Shown one piece after another: positions 1-8,227 of a stretch of 64,000 nt of DNA. The notes under the pieces are model-generated. The model worked only from the letters and a program-made list of their open reading frames with translations, did not search any database and was not told the DNA's origin. Made by a program: the position numbers and the translations under genes. Origin of the DNA: Blautia sp. MSJ-9 (GTDB lineage Bacteria; Bacillota; Clostridia; Lachnospirales; Lachnospiraceae); the NCBI RefSeq assembly GCF_018919065.1, contig NZ_JAHLQG010000036.1, forward strand, positions 58,331 to 122,330, given 5' to 3'. Positions within the stretch are counted from its first letter, which is position 1; each line of letters starts with the position of its first letter.

Positions 1-1
1 T

Positions 2-814
2 GTCGGAAAGGTCTGCTCACTGGCAGATAAATTTGCCTGGTATGAGAAACTTCCGCTGGCAGGCTGGAAAGTGCTGGTGACAAGACCGAGACAGCATATC
101 TCAAAAACTGCAGATCTGCTCCGCAAAAAGGGTGCAGAGGTGCTGGAACTGCCGTCTATCTGTACAGTGCCTGTAGAGGATAACAGTAAACTGTATGAGG
201 CATTTGAGAAGCTGAATACTTATCAGTGGATCATTTTTACAAGTCCGGCAGGCGTAGAAATCTTTTTTGACGAGATGGACAGAAAAGAGATGGATGTGCG
301 CAGTCTGGGACAGGCAAAGATCGCAGTGATCGGTGAGGGCACGAAGAAGAAACTGAAAGAGCATCATCTTATGGCGGATTTTGTGCCGAGTGTGTATGAT
401 GGAGATACCCTTGGAGCAGAGCTTGCAAAAGAACTGCAGGGAAATGAGAAGATTCTGATCCCGAGAGCAGAAGCCGGAAATCAGAAGCTGCCAGAACTGC
501 TGGAGCAGGCAGGTGCGAAAGTAGATGATATTGCTACCTACACAACCCGCTATGAAAAGAGCAGACTGATCGATGAGAAAAAAGAATTTGAGACAGGCAG
601 TGTGGACTGTGTTGTATTTACCAGTGCTTCTACTGTAAAAGGCTTCGTGGAGGGAACTCTGGGGCTTGATTATACGACTGTAAAGGCTGCATGTATCGGA
701 AAGCAGACGAAAGCTGCTGCAGATGCATATGGAATGCAGACACGGATGGCGAAGAAAGCAACCATTGAGAGCCTGATCGAACTTGTAGAAGAAATGAGAC
801 AGGAAAATTGTTGA
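2..814 (+). CDS. hemD: Uroporphyrinogen-III methyltransferase/synthase fusion, C-terminal part (partial)
   Basis: The frame is open from the left edge. Its first residues (VGKVCSLADKFAWYEKLPL) match the linker that joins the CobA-type SAM methyltransferase to uroporphyrinogen-III synthase in fused clostridial enzymes, so a GTG at 71 is probably not the true start. From VLVTRPRQ on it is a HemD domain of about 245 residues, which cyclises hydroxymethylbilane to uroporphyrinogen III. The missing upstream domain would make precorrin-2. It is followed by hemB and hemL on the same strand, as expected for a siroheme/cobalamin precursor operon. That the CobA domain lies upstream is inferred from the linker. 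Confidence 0.85.
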   Translation, partial: VGKVCSLADKFAWYEKLPLAGWKVLVTRPRQHISKTADLLRKKGAEVLELPSICTVPVEDNSKLYEAFEKLNTYQWIIFTSPAGVEIFFDEMDRKEMDVRSLGQAKIAVIGEGTKKKLKEHHLMADFVPSVYDGDTLGAELAKELQGNEKILIPRAEAGNQKLPELLEQAGAKVDDIATYTTRYEKSRLIDEKKEFETGSVDCVVFTSASTVKGFVEGTLGLDYTTVKAACIGKQTKAAADAYGMQTRMAKKATIESLIELVEEMRQENC

Positions 815-824
815 TAAAATTATC

Positions 825-870
825 GTAACTATTCAGTATCTCATGGAATAGCAGGTTGCGGAATAGTTAC
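825..870. repeat. Intergenic palindrome, 10-bp perfect arms
   Basis: GTAACTATTC (825-834) pairs with GAATAGTTAC (861-870) across a 26-base loop in the gap between hemD and hemB. It resembles the other GTTACTG...CAGTAAC palindromes of this window. It could act as a processing or pause hairpin. No T-run follows, so it is not a standard terminator. Confidence 0.55.
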
Positions 871-999
871 AAATTATCAATAAAAATATATTTATATTTA
901 TTGTCTGGATCAGACTTTTGTCTGACATTCTGCAATGATTTCTGTGAGGGTGAGCAGAGATTCTGATATCAGGCGATAACAGTAAAAGGAGTGGAAGAA

Positions 1000-1983
1000 A
1001 TGGACTTAATTCAGAGACCGAGAAGATTAAGAGGCAGTGAGAAACTGAGAAAGATGGTAAGAGAGACAAGAATGGACAAGTCCTCCCTTATCTATCCATT
1101 ATTTGTAAAAGAAGGAACAGGGATTGAAGAAGAGATCCCATCCATGGAAGGACAGTACCGTTACAGTGTAGACCGTCTTCCTTTTGAACTGGAACGTCTG
1201 CAGAATGCAGGTGTAAACAACATTATGCTGTTCGGCATTCCAGATCACAAAGATGAAGTTGGAAGCGGAGCATATGATCCGAACGGAATTGTACAGAAAG
1301 CTTTAAGAGAAGCGAAGAAGCAGTTCCCGGATATGTATTATATCACTGATGTATGTATGTGCGAGTATACTTCTCATGGTCACTGCGGAGTTCTCTGCGG
1401 TCATGATGTAAATAATGATGCTACACTGGAATTACTGGCCAAGACTGCGGTTTCTCATGTAGAAGCAGGTGCAGATATGGTTGCACCGTCTGATATGATG
1501 GACGGACGTGTACGTGCCATCCGTGAGGCACTGGATGCAAACGGACATTATGAAGCACCGATCATGTCTTATGCAGTAAAATATGCGTCTGCTTTCTACG
1601 GACCATTCCGTGATGCAGCAGGTTCTGCACCGTCCTTTGGTGACAGAAAGAGCTATCAGATGGATTTCCACAACAGAAGAGAGGGCATGAAAGAAGCTCT
1701 GACAGATGTGGAAGAAGGCGCAGATATCATTATGGTAAAACCTGCAATGTCTTATCTGGATATGGTTTCTGAGGTTTCCAAGGCAGTAAATGTACCGGTT
1801 GCTACCTACAGCGTAAGTGGCGAGTATGCAATGGTAAAAGCTGCCGCAAAGATGGGCTGGATCGAGGAAGAACGTATCATGTGTGAAATGGCAGTCAGCG
1901 CTTACCGTGCAGGTGCGCAGATATACCTGACTTATTATGCAAAAGAACTTGCGAAATGCATGGATGAAGGGAGAATCGGCTGA
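1000..1983 (+). CDS. hemB: Porphobilinogen synthase (delta-aminolevulinic acid dehydratase)
   Basis: HemB condenses two 5-aminolevulinate molecules to porphobilinogen in the cytoplasm. The 327-residue product has the zinc-binding cysteines C119, C121 and C129 in the CMCEYTSHGHCGVLC motif, and the two active-site lysines K194 (SYAVKYASAFYGPFRDAAGS) and K247 (IIMVKPAMSY). I chose ATG 1000 because AAAGGAG at 985-991 lies 8 bases upstream. The in-frame GTG at 991 overlaps that site. The stop overlaps the start of hemL (TGATG), indicating translational coupling. Confidence 0.96.
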   Translation: MDLIQRPRRLRGSEKLRKMVRETRMDKSSLIYPLFVKEGTGIEEEIPSMEGQYRYSVDRLPFELERLQNAGVNNIMLFGIPDHKDEVGSGAYDPNGIVQKALREAKKQFPDMYYITDVCMCEYTSHGHCGVLCGHDVNNDATLELLAKTAVSHVEAGADMVAPSDMMDGRVRAIREALDANGHYEAPIMSYAVKYASAFYGPFRDAAGSAPSFGDRKSYQMDFHNRREGMKEALTDVEEGADIIMVKPAMSYLDMVSEVSKAVNVPVATYSVSGEYAMVKAAAKMGWIEEERIMCEMAVSAYRAGAQIYLTYYAKELAKCMDEGRIG

Positions 1984-3257
1984 TGGGTTTATCAGAGGAA
2001 TTATTTGACAGAGCAGTGAAAGTAATCCCGGGCGGTGTAAACAGCCCGGTACGTGCATACGGTCCGATCGGTATGGCACCGAGATTTATTGACCGTGCAG
2101 ACGGATGTTATATTTATGATGTTGAGGGAAATGAGTATGTGGATTATATTGATTCCTGGGGACCGATGATCCTGGGACACAATTTCCCGGAAGTAAAAGA
2201 AAGCGTGTTGAAAGCATGTGAAAAAGGTCTGAGCTTTGGATGCGCAACTGCAATTGAAGTGGAGATGGCAGAGTTTATCTGTGATCATATTCCGCATGTA
2301 GATATGGTGCGTATGGTAAACTCCGGTACAGAGGCTGTTATGAGTGCAGTCCGCGTTGCCAGAGGATTTACAGGAAAGAATAAGATCATTAAGTTTGCAG
2401 GATGTTATCACGGACACAGTGATGCCATGCTGGTAAGCGCAGGTTCCGGTGTTATGACAAGCGGTGTGCCGGACAGTGCCGGTGTGCCGAAAGGATGCAC
2501 AGAGGATACCATGACAGCTGTTTATAATGATCTGGACAGTGTACGTGCTCTGATGGAGCAGGCAGATGGCCAGACTGCTGCAGTGATCGTTGAGGCTGTC
2601 GGAGCCAACATGGGTGTGGTCCCACCTAAGAAGGGATTCCTTGAAGGTCTGAGAAAGCTTTGCGATGAGTATGGTGCGCTTCTGATCTTTGATGAGGTTA
2701 TTACTGGTTTCCGTCTGGCTTTCGGCGGTGCTGCTGAGTATTTCGGAGTGAAACCGGATCTGGTTACTTATGGTAAGATCATTGGTGCGGGTATGCCAGT
2801 TGGTGCTTATGGCGGAAGAAGAGAGATCATGGAGCTGGTTTCTCCGGTTGGTAAGGTTTATCAGGCTGGTACTTTAAGCGGTAATCCGATTGCTATGGCT
2901 GCGGGACTGACTCAGCTGAAATATCTGTATGAGCATCAGGAGATTTATAAAGATCTGGAGAAGAAAGGGGAGAGACTTTACGGCGGAATGGAGAAGATTC
3001 TGGCTGAAAAAGGACTGCCTTATCATGTGAATCATGTATCTTCTTTGGGAAGTCTGTTCTTTACGGAGCAGGAGGTTGTGGATTATACTTCTGCCAAGAG
3101 TGCGGATATTAAGGCGTTTTCTGAGTACTTTAAGGGGATGCTGGCACAGGGGATTCATCTGGCACCGTCTCAGTTTGAGGCTATGTTCCTTTCTGTGGCA
3201 CATACAGATGAGATTATTGACAGAACACTTGAGGCTGTTGGAAATTGTTTTAAATAA
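1983..3257 (+). CDS. hemL: Glutamate-1-semialdehyde 2,1-aminomutase
   Basis: HemL converts glutamate-1-semialdehyde to 5-aminolevulinate, the substrate of HemB, in the C5 pathway. The 424-residue PLP enzyme has its Schiff-base lysine at K265 (TYGKIIGAGMPVGA), the NSGTEA cofactor loop near residue 113 and IFDEVITGFR near 235. The start ATG shares one base with the hemB stop. No glutamyl-tRNA reductase (hemA) is in the window, so it presumably lies further upstream. Confidence 0.96.
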   Translation: MGLSEELFDRAVKVIPGGVNSPVRAYGPIGMAPRFIDRADGCYIYDVEGNEYVDYIDSWGPMILGHNFPEVKESVLKACEKGLSFGCATAIEVEMAEFICDHIPHVDMVRMVNSGTEAVMSAVRVARGFTGKNKIIKFAGCYHGHSDAMLVSAGSGVMTSGVPDSAGVPKGCTEDTMTAVYNDLDSVRALMEQADGQTAAVIVEAVGANMGVVPPKKGFLEGLRKLCDEYGALLIFDEVITGFRLAFGGAAEYFGVKPDLVTYGKIIGAGMPVGAYGGRREIMELVSPVGKVYQAGTLSGNPIAMAAGLTQLKYLYEHQEIYKDLEKKGERLYGGMEKILAEKGLPYHVNHVSSLGSLFFTEQEVVDYTSAKSADIKAFSEYFKGMLAQGIHLAPSQFEAMFLSVAHTDEIIDRTLEAVGNCFK

Positions 3258-3265
3258 GAATGAAA

Positions 3266-3306
3266 AAATGGCTGCTGTTTCAGAGATGGGATGGCAGCTT
3301 TTTTGA
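3266..3306 (+). terminator. Probable weak intrinsic terminator after hemL
   Basis: GCTGC and GCAGC form a short stem starting nine bases after the hemL stop, followed directly by a run of six T. The stem is short, so efficiency is doubtful. Confidence 0.5.
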
Positions 3307-3466
3307 TAAAGGGGCGCCCGGCAGAAAAATAGTTTGGTTCAGGTGCGGTTTCGCGAGCTGGAAATCAGAGATGTGGAATGTAGTTAAAGGAGAGGGAAGA
3401 ATCGGGAATTGTTAGAACCGGGTAACTTTGGATTTGGAAAAATACATAAAAATAGGGTGTGCTGTA

Positions 3467-3495
3467 TTGTGAGCATTGGCAAAATGTGCTATAAT
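3467..3495 (+). promoter_or_regulatory. Extended -10 promoter for the lactonase gene
   Basis: TTGTGA (3467-3472), a 17-base spacer and TATAAT (3490-3495), with an extended -10 TG at 3487-3488. The gap between hemL and the lactonase (about 380 bases) holds this promoter, the hemL hairpin and a leader hairpin. I see no gene in it. Confidence 0.6.
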
Positions 3496-3553
3496 ATCGA
3501 CATCATATGGCAGTGCCGGCCAGAACAAATAGGCAGAAGATTAGTGCATCGGG

Positions 3554-3598
3554 AATTGAACAGCCATGATTTATGAAGGATTAGATGGCTGTTTAATT
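3554..3598 (+). promoter_or_regulatory. Leader hairpin upstream of the lactonase
   Basis: Arms at 3554-3567 and 3585-3598 (AATTGAACAGCCAT and ATGGCTGTTTAATT) pair over 14 bases with one G-U pair and a 17-base loop. The hairpin lies in the 5' leader, about 40 bases before the start codon. No T-run follows. Its role is unknown; it may stabilise the leader. Confidence 0.5.
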
Positions 3599-3638
3599 GA
3601 TGATGTATTGAAAAGGACAGCAGGAGGCAAGAAGCATT

Positions 3639-4706
3639 ATGAGTGAGAAAAAATATGTAGCTTATGTGGGTTGTTACACACATGGCTCTTCCAGACAGGG
3701 AATTCATGTTTATGATGTTGATGTGGAGAATGGTATTCTTACAGAGCGCAGCAGTGTTGAAGTAAGCAATGCGTCCCACATGGCTGTTTCGAAGAATGGT
3801 AAGTATCTTTATTCTATCGAGGATGAGGGTGTTGCAGTGTTTGAACGTGATAAGAACGGTGATCTTTCACGTATCAACAGTGTGAACATTGATGGAATGA
3901 GAGGCTGTTTCCTTTCTACAGATGTTGACGGCAAATATCTTTATGTTGCCGGATACCATGACGGTAAGGTGACCGTTGTACATACTCATAAGGACGGCAG
4001 ACTGGGAAGTCTGATGGATGGTGTGTTCCATACAGGACTTGGAAGTGTTGCAGAGCGTAACTTCCGTCCGCATGTAAACTGTGTTCGTCCGACTCCGGAT
4101 AATAAGTATCTCTGTGCGGTAGATAATGGAATTGATCAGGTGAAGATTTATCGTATTAACAAGCAGCGTGATAAGCTGGAGTTAGTAGATATTCTTAGAT
4201 GTCCGAGAGAGAGCGGTCCGCGTATTATCCGTTTCAGTGATGATGGTAAGTTTGCTTATATTTTGTTTGAACTCAGTAATGAGATTAAGGCTTACAAGTA
4301 TGATGGAAGTGGTAAGGCTCCGGAGTTTGAGCTGGTTCAGACGATTGAGACAAGTGCGAAGAAAGATGTACATGATACACATAATGCGGCATCCGGACTG
4401 TCGCTTGCAAATGATGGCAAGCATCTGTTCTGCACAACAGCAGGTGAGGATACAGTTTCCATGTTTGAGCGTGATGAGGAAACTGGTATGCTGACAAGAA
4501 AGTTTACACTTCCGATCAGCGGCGAATATCCGAAAGATCTGGTACTTTTACCGGATGACAAGCACCTGGTACTGGCTAATCATGCAAGCAATACACTGAC
4601 TACTTTTACAGTGGATTATGAAAAGAATATTATCGTAATGAATGGCAAGCCGATTAAGATTGCACAGCCGAACAGCATCAGAATCTGGCCGGTTCCGGAA
4701 GAATAA
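3639..4706 (+). CDS. pgl: Lactonase family protein (6-phosphogluconolactonase-like beta-propeller)
   Basis: The 355-residue product belongs to the YbhE/Pgl-type lactonase family of seven-bladed propellers, whose best known activity is hydrolysis of 6-phosphogluconolactone. Seen: recurring blade motifs such as SKNGKYLYSIEDEG, TDVDGKYLYVAG, SDDGKFAYILFE and PDDKHLVLANHASN, and the conserved RPHVNCVRPTPDNKYL segment. There is no signal peptide, so it is cytoplasmic. GGAGG lies ahead of the ATG. It is monocistronic, with its own promoter and a shared terminator with the convergent aroC. Family members act on varied lactones, so the substrate is inferred. Confidence 0.85.
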   Translation: MSEKKYVAYVGCYTHGSSRQGIHVYDVDVENGILTERSSVEVSNASHMAVSKNGKYLYSIEDEGVAVFERDKNGDLSRINSVNIDGMRGCFLSTDVDGKYLYVAGYHDGKVTVVHTHKDGRLGSLMDGVFHTGLGSVAERNFRPHVNCVRPTPDNKYLCAVDNGIDQVKIYRINKQRDKLELVDILRCPRESGPRIIRFSDDGKFAYILFELSNEIKAYKYDGSGKAPEFELVQTIETSAKKDVHDTHNAASGLSLANDGKHLFCTTAGEDTVSMFERDEETGMLTRKFTLPISGEYPKDLVLLPDDKHLVLANHASNTLTTFTVDYEKNIIVMNGKPIKIAQPNSIRIWPVPEE

Positions 4707-4743
4707 TCAGTGGGTTCAATGAATTGATATCAGATAAGATGAT

Positions 4744-4791
4744 AAAAAAATCCCTCCGCCATAAGAGGAAAATTCTGGCGGAGGGATTTTT
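4744..4791. terminator. Bidirectional intrinsic terminator between the lactonase gene and aroC
   Basis: A perfect stem, AAAAATCCCTCCGCCA (4746-4761) against TGGCGGAGGGATTTTT (4776-4791), has an A-run on one side and a T-run on the other. It can stop transcription of both convergent genes. Confidence 0.9.
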
Positions 4792-4809
4792 CTGTCTGGT
4801 CATCCTGAT

Positions 4810-4837
4810 AAACTGCGGAGCAGTTATTTGGTCATGA
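4810..4837. repeat. Dispersed intergenic repeat, family 1 copy
   Basis: AAACTGCGGAGCAGTTATTTGGTCATGA: a small hairpin (AACTGC/GCAGTT) followed by the conserved tail TATTTGGTYATGA. Further copies are at 9612-9639, 11686-11712 and, partly, 21733-21754. Confidence 0.7.
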
Positions 4838-4859
4838 ATAACATTGGATTCTAATTTTA

Positions 4860-5960
4860 CTATTTATCACAAAGATAAAAATCACGAACTCTATCCATAC
4901 GTGCGCTCATATTAGTGAAGAGTGCATCTGCCAATGTGATGGCAGCCATGGATTCGACTACAACAACTGCTCTCGGAACAATGACCGGATCGTGGCGGCC
5001 GTGGATTTCCAGGGAGAGTGGTTCTTTATCTTTGGTAACAGTCTGCTGCGGCTGGCTGATGGATGGAGTTGGCTTGATGTGGGCGCGGAGGACGATTTCA
5101 CTGCCGTCGCTGATGCCGCCCATGATGCCGCCTGCATGGTTGGAGTTTTTGACAATTTCGCCGTCTTTGATGGTGAAGCCATCGTTGTCGATGGAGCCAT
5201 TTAAGGAAGTTACACCGATACCGTCGCCGATCTCAACAGCTTTAACTGCTCCGATAGACATTAAAGCATGTGCAAGAAGAGCACTGAGTTTATCAAAGAC
5301 CGGATCGCCGAGGCCTGCCGGGGTTCCAGTGATGCGGCATTCGATAACCCCGCCTGCACTGTCCTGATTCTTCATGCATTCTTCCAGATATTCTCCGGCT
5401 TTGGCTGCTGCCTGTGCGTCTGGCATGTAGAACGCATTGTTGTTGATCTCTTCTTTATCAAAGGAAGTGATTTCTACAGGTCCGATAGATTTTGTGTAGG
5501 TGCAGATGGAAATACCGAGTTCTCCTAAGATTTTGGAGGCAATGGCGCCTGCTGCAACTCTACCAATGGTTTCACGTCCTGAAGAACGTCCGCCGCCTCT
5601 GTAATCGCGGAAACCGTATTTCTGGTCAAAGGTATAGTCTGCATGTCCCGGACGGTAGGAATACGCGATGTTTCCATAGTCTCTGGAACGCTGATCTGTG
5701 TTTCTTACCATTAAAGAGATTGGAGTACCGGTAGTTTTTCCCTCAAAGACTCCGGAGAGGATCTCTACCAGATCGCCCTCTTTGCGGGCAGTGGTGTATC
5801 TGCTCTGCCCAGGTTTTCTTCGGTCAAGAAAAACCTGAATATCTTCTTCACAGAGCGGAAGTCCAGCAGGGCATCCGTCTACTACGGCTCCGAGAGCTTT
5901 TCCGTGGGATTCACCCCAGGTAGTTACCTTGAATTTATTTCCAAATGATGACTGACTCAT
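4860..5960 (-). CDS. aroC: Chorismate synthase
   Basis: AroC removes phosphate from 5-enolpyruvylshikimate-3-phosphate to give chorismate, using reduced FMN. The 366-residue product starts MSQSSFGNKFKVTTWGESHG, a typical AroC N-terminus. It carries the family motifs RPGHADYTF, DYRGGGRSSGRET near residue 120 and SNHAGGIMGGISDG, followed by the FMN-site stretch RHDPVIVPRAV near the C-terminus. An AAAGGA site precedes the start on the minus strand. It stands alone, convergent with the lactonase gene. Confidence 0.97.
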   Translation of the reverse strand: MSQSSFGNKFKVTTWGESHGKALGAVVDGCPAGLPLCEEDIQVFLDRRKPGQSRYTTARKEGDLVEILSGVFEGKTTGTPISLMVRNTDQRSRDYGNIAYSYRPGHADYTFDQKYGFRDYRGGGRSSGRETIGRVAAGAIASKILGELGISICTYTKSIGPVEITSFDKEEINNNAFYMPDAQAAAKAGEYLEECMKNQDSAGGVIECRITGTPAGLGDPVFDKLSALLAHALMSIGAVKAVEIGDGIGVTSLNGSIDNDGFTIKDGEIVKNSNHAGGIMGGISDGSEIVLRAHIKPTPSISQPQQTVTKDKEPLSLEIHGRHDPVIVPRAVVVVESMAAITLADALFTNMSARMDRVRDFYLCDK

Positions 5961-6003
5961 ATGATTTATATCCTTTCTTTGTTGATCTATTGTGCTTTGC
6001 GGT

Positions 6004-6030
6004 GTTACTGAGAAGGGAGTAAACAGTAAC
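6004..6030. repeat. Intergenic palindrome GTTACTG...CAGTAAC
   Basis: GTTACTG (6004-6010) and CAGTAAC (6024-6030) form a hairpin upstream of aroC. Related palindromes are at 24472-24526 and 56236-56266. The rest of the 418-base gap between aroC and corA holds only the corA promoter. Confidence 0.55.
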
Positions 6031-6241
6031 TTTGCTGCTGTTTGCTGCTCTGGTTTTGATTACGGAAATCTTCCTGATATATTAATCAGATCAAGTAAGT
6101 CCCCTGCTTCAATTGAGAATATCCGCCTGACTGTAATATAGATGAGAGCTGCAATTTTTATGTAGTGTGTACATGTAGCGGGCACATATATGACTTTATT
6201 ATAGCGAAGTGTAAAAGTTTTGTAAACCGAAAGCATATGAA

Positions 6242-6270
6242 TTGACAAAAATTCATGTTCAAACTATAAT
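6242..6270 (+). promoter_or_regulatory. Consensus sigma-A promoter for the corA operon
   Basis: A perfect TTGACA (6242-6247), a 17-base spacer and a perfect TATAAT (6265-6270), about 100 bases before the corA start. It probably serves corA, the rhomboid-like gene and perhaps lysA, which follow with short gaps. Confidence 0.85.
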
Positions 6271-6378
6271 GATTGTTGAGTCTTTGTACAAAAACAGGAC
6301 ATGGTGTAAGCTGTGATACAGGGATGAGGAGCAGCTTATATATGAGGGGAAATCGAGAGAAGAAGGGAAGTGTGGATC

Positions 6379-7320
6379 GTGGTAAGGATTTTTAAGACAA
6401 TCGATGGCTCAATCCATGAAATACAGGAACCTCAGGAGGGATGCTGGATTGCACTGACGAATCCTACAGCAACAGAGATTTTTGAAATTTCCGAGCAGTT
6501 TGGGATAGAGGTGGACGATTTGCGCGCGCCTTTGGATGAGGAAGAACGTTCCCGTATTGAAGTGGAGGACAATTATACCCTTATCCTTGCAGATGTACCT
6601 GCGATTGAAGAACGTAATGAGAAGGACTGGTATGTGACCATCCCTCTTGGTATCATAGTAACTCAGAAGATGATCTTTACAGTCTGTCTGGAGGACACCC
6701 AGGTGCTGACCAGATTTATGGAAGGCAGAGTGAGAAACTTCTATACGAATATGAAGACACGTTTCATTCTGCAGATCCTGTACCGTAATGCGAGCATGTA
6801 TCTGAGATATCTGCGTATTATAGATAAGAAGAGCGAGCAGATAGAGGAGAAACTTCATCTGTCTACAAGAAATCAGGAGCTGATGGAGCTTCTGGAACTG
6901 GAGAAATCACTGGTATACTTTACAACATCTCTGAGGTCAAACGAGATGGTGCTGGAGAAACTGCTGAAGGTTGAGAGCATCAAGAAGTATCCGGAGGACA
7001 CGGAGCTTCTGGAGGATGTTATCATCGAGAACAAGCAGGCCATCGAGATGGCGAATATCTACAGCGGGATCCTGAGCAGTATGATGGGGACTTTTGCTTC
7101 CGTTATTTCCAATAATCTGAACATCGTTATGAAAGTACTGGCAGTCATCACCATTGTCATGAGTATACCGACCATTATTTTCAGTGCTTACGGTATGAAC
7201 GTAAGTGCTTTGGGAATGCCGTTTTCAAGGACATCGTGGGGATTTTTGATCATTATCATTCTCTCCATTGTGGCAAGTATCATTGCGGCGGTATTTCTTT
7301 CCAAGAAGAAATTTTTCTGA
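6379..7320 (+). CDS. corA: CorA family magnesium/divalent cation transporter
   Basis: A CorA-type channel that lets Mg2+ (or Co2+/Ni2+) enter the cell. Seen: a long acidic and helical cytoplasmic N-terminal domain, two C-terminal membrane helices, and the signature YGMN at residues 271-274 just after the first helix, with the expected short outer loop. I place the start at GTG 6379, about 10 bases after the AAGGGA site. A GTG at 6370 is also in frame but sits on top of that site. Length (313 aa) is normal. The gene overlaps nothing and is followed 17 bases later by a membrane-protein gene. Confidence 0.9.
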   Translation: MVRIFKTIDGSIHEIQEPQEGCWIALTNPTATEIFEISEQFGIEVDDLRAPLDEEERSRIEVEDNYTLILADVPAIEERNEKDWYVTIPLGIIVTQKMIFTVCLEDTQVLTRFMEGRVRNFYTNMKTRFILQILYRNASMYLRYLRIIDKKSEQIEEKLHLSTRNQELMELLELEKSLVYFTTSLRSNEMVLEKLLKVESIKKYPEDTELLEDVIIENKQAIEMANIYSGILSSMMGTFASVISNNLNIVMKVLAVITIVMSIPTIIFSAYGMNVSALGMPFSRTSWGFLIIIILSIVASIIAAVFLSKKKFF

Positions 7321-7337
7321 TTTAGCAAAGGAGACTT

Positions 7338-8210
7338 ATGAAATTTATTGACAAACTGGAACGAAAATTTCACGGACGCGGAATTGAGAATCTTACGATC
7401 TATATTATCGTAAGTTATGTGCTGGGATACGCGCTGATGATCCTGAATCCAAGTGTATTAGGTATGTTGACTTTAAATGTTTCCAAGATCCTTCAGGGAC
7501 AGATATGGAGACTGGTCACATGGGTTATTTATCCACCGTCTACATCATCTACGCTGTGGTTTGTGATCGCGATTTTGTTCTTTTATTATCCGATCAGTGC
7601 ATCACTGGAACGTACATGGGGATCATTTAGATTTACCGTGTATATTATATCAGGAATGATTTTTACGGTAATTTCTGCATTTATTTTTTATATTATTACA
7701 AAAGGAGTGTTTGATCCTTTTCTGAATGGAGCACAATTTTCTACGTATTATATCAGTCTGTCTATTTTCCTGGCATATGCGCTGACATATCCGGATATGA
7801 GAGTCATGCTGTACTTTGTAATCCCGATCAAGATGAAGTGGATGGCAATCGTATATGCCCTGATCGTGACATATGACATTGTGAGATATGTCATGGGTGG
7901 AGCATGGTTTATGGCATTGCCAATCATTGCATCCTTACTGAACTTTATCATCTTCTTCCTGAGCACAAGAAATCTCAGCCGATACAATCCGAAAGAAGTC
8001 CATCGGAGAAATCAGTTTAAGAGAGCAATGGGAGAAAGCAAGACGGTGCCATTCCCTGGCAGTTCACAGGGAGTGACGAAACATAAATGTGCAGTCTGTG
8101 GCCGTACAGAGAAAGATGATCCAAATCTGGAATTCCGTTTCTGTTCCAAATGCAACGGAAACTATGAGTACTGTCAGGATCATTTATATACACATATACA
8201 CAAGAAGTAA
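7338..8210 (+). CDS. Rhomboid-like membrane protein with C-terminal zinc ribbon
   Basis: The 290-residue protein has about six hydrophobic helices between residues 20 and 210. Its layout recalls rhomboid/derlin proteins: WRLVTWVIYPP in the first loop, and MLYFVIPIKMKWMAIV. I find neither the catalytic GxSG serine nor the helix-6 histidine, so protease activity is unlikely. The cytoplasmic tail holds CAVC (near 254) and CSKC (near 273), likely one zinc ribbon. A GGAG-like site (AAAGGAGAC) precedes the ATG. It lies between corA and lysA, 17 bases from each. Fold assignment is by pattern only. Confidence 0.7.
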   Translation: MKFIDKLERKFHGRGIENLTIYIIVSYVLGYALMILNPSVLGMLTLNVSKILQGQIWRLVTWVIYPPSTSSTLWFVIAILFFYYPISASLERTWGSFRFTVYIISGMIFTVISAFIFYIITKGVFDPFLNGAQFSTYYISLSIFLAYALTYPDMRVMLYFVIPIKMKWMAIVYALIVTYDIVRYVMGGAWFMALPIIASLLNFIIFFLSTRNLSRYNPKEVHRRNQFKRAMGESKTVPFPGSSQGVTKHKCAVCGRTEKDDPNLEFRFCSKCNGNYEYCQDHLYTHIHKK

Positions 8211-8227
8211 GAGGAGACAAGATTATT

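Noticed and set aside
1432..2079. Long open frame opposite hemB
   Set aside because: It is a shadow of hemB; the product is cysteine- and histidine-rich with no motif and no ribosome site.
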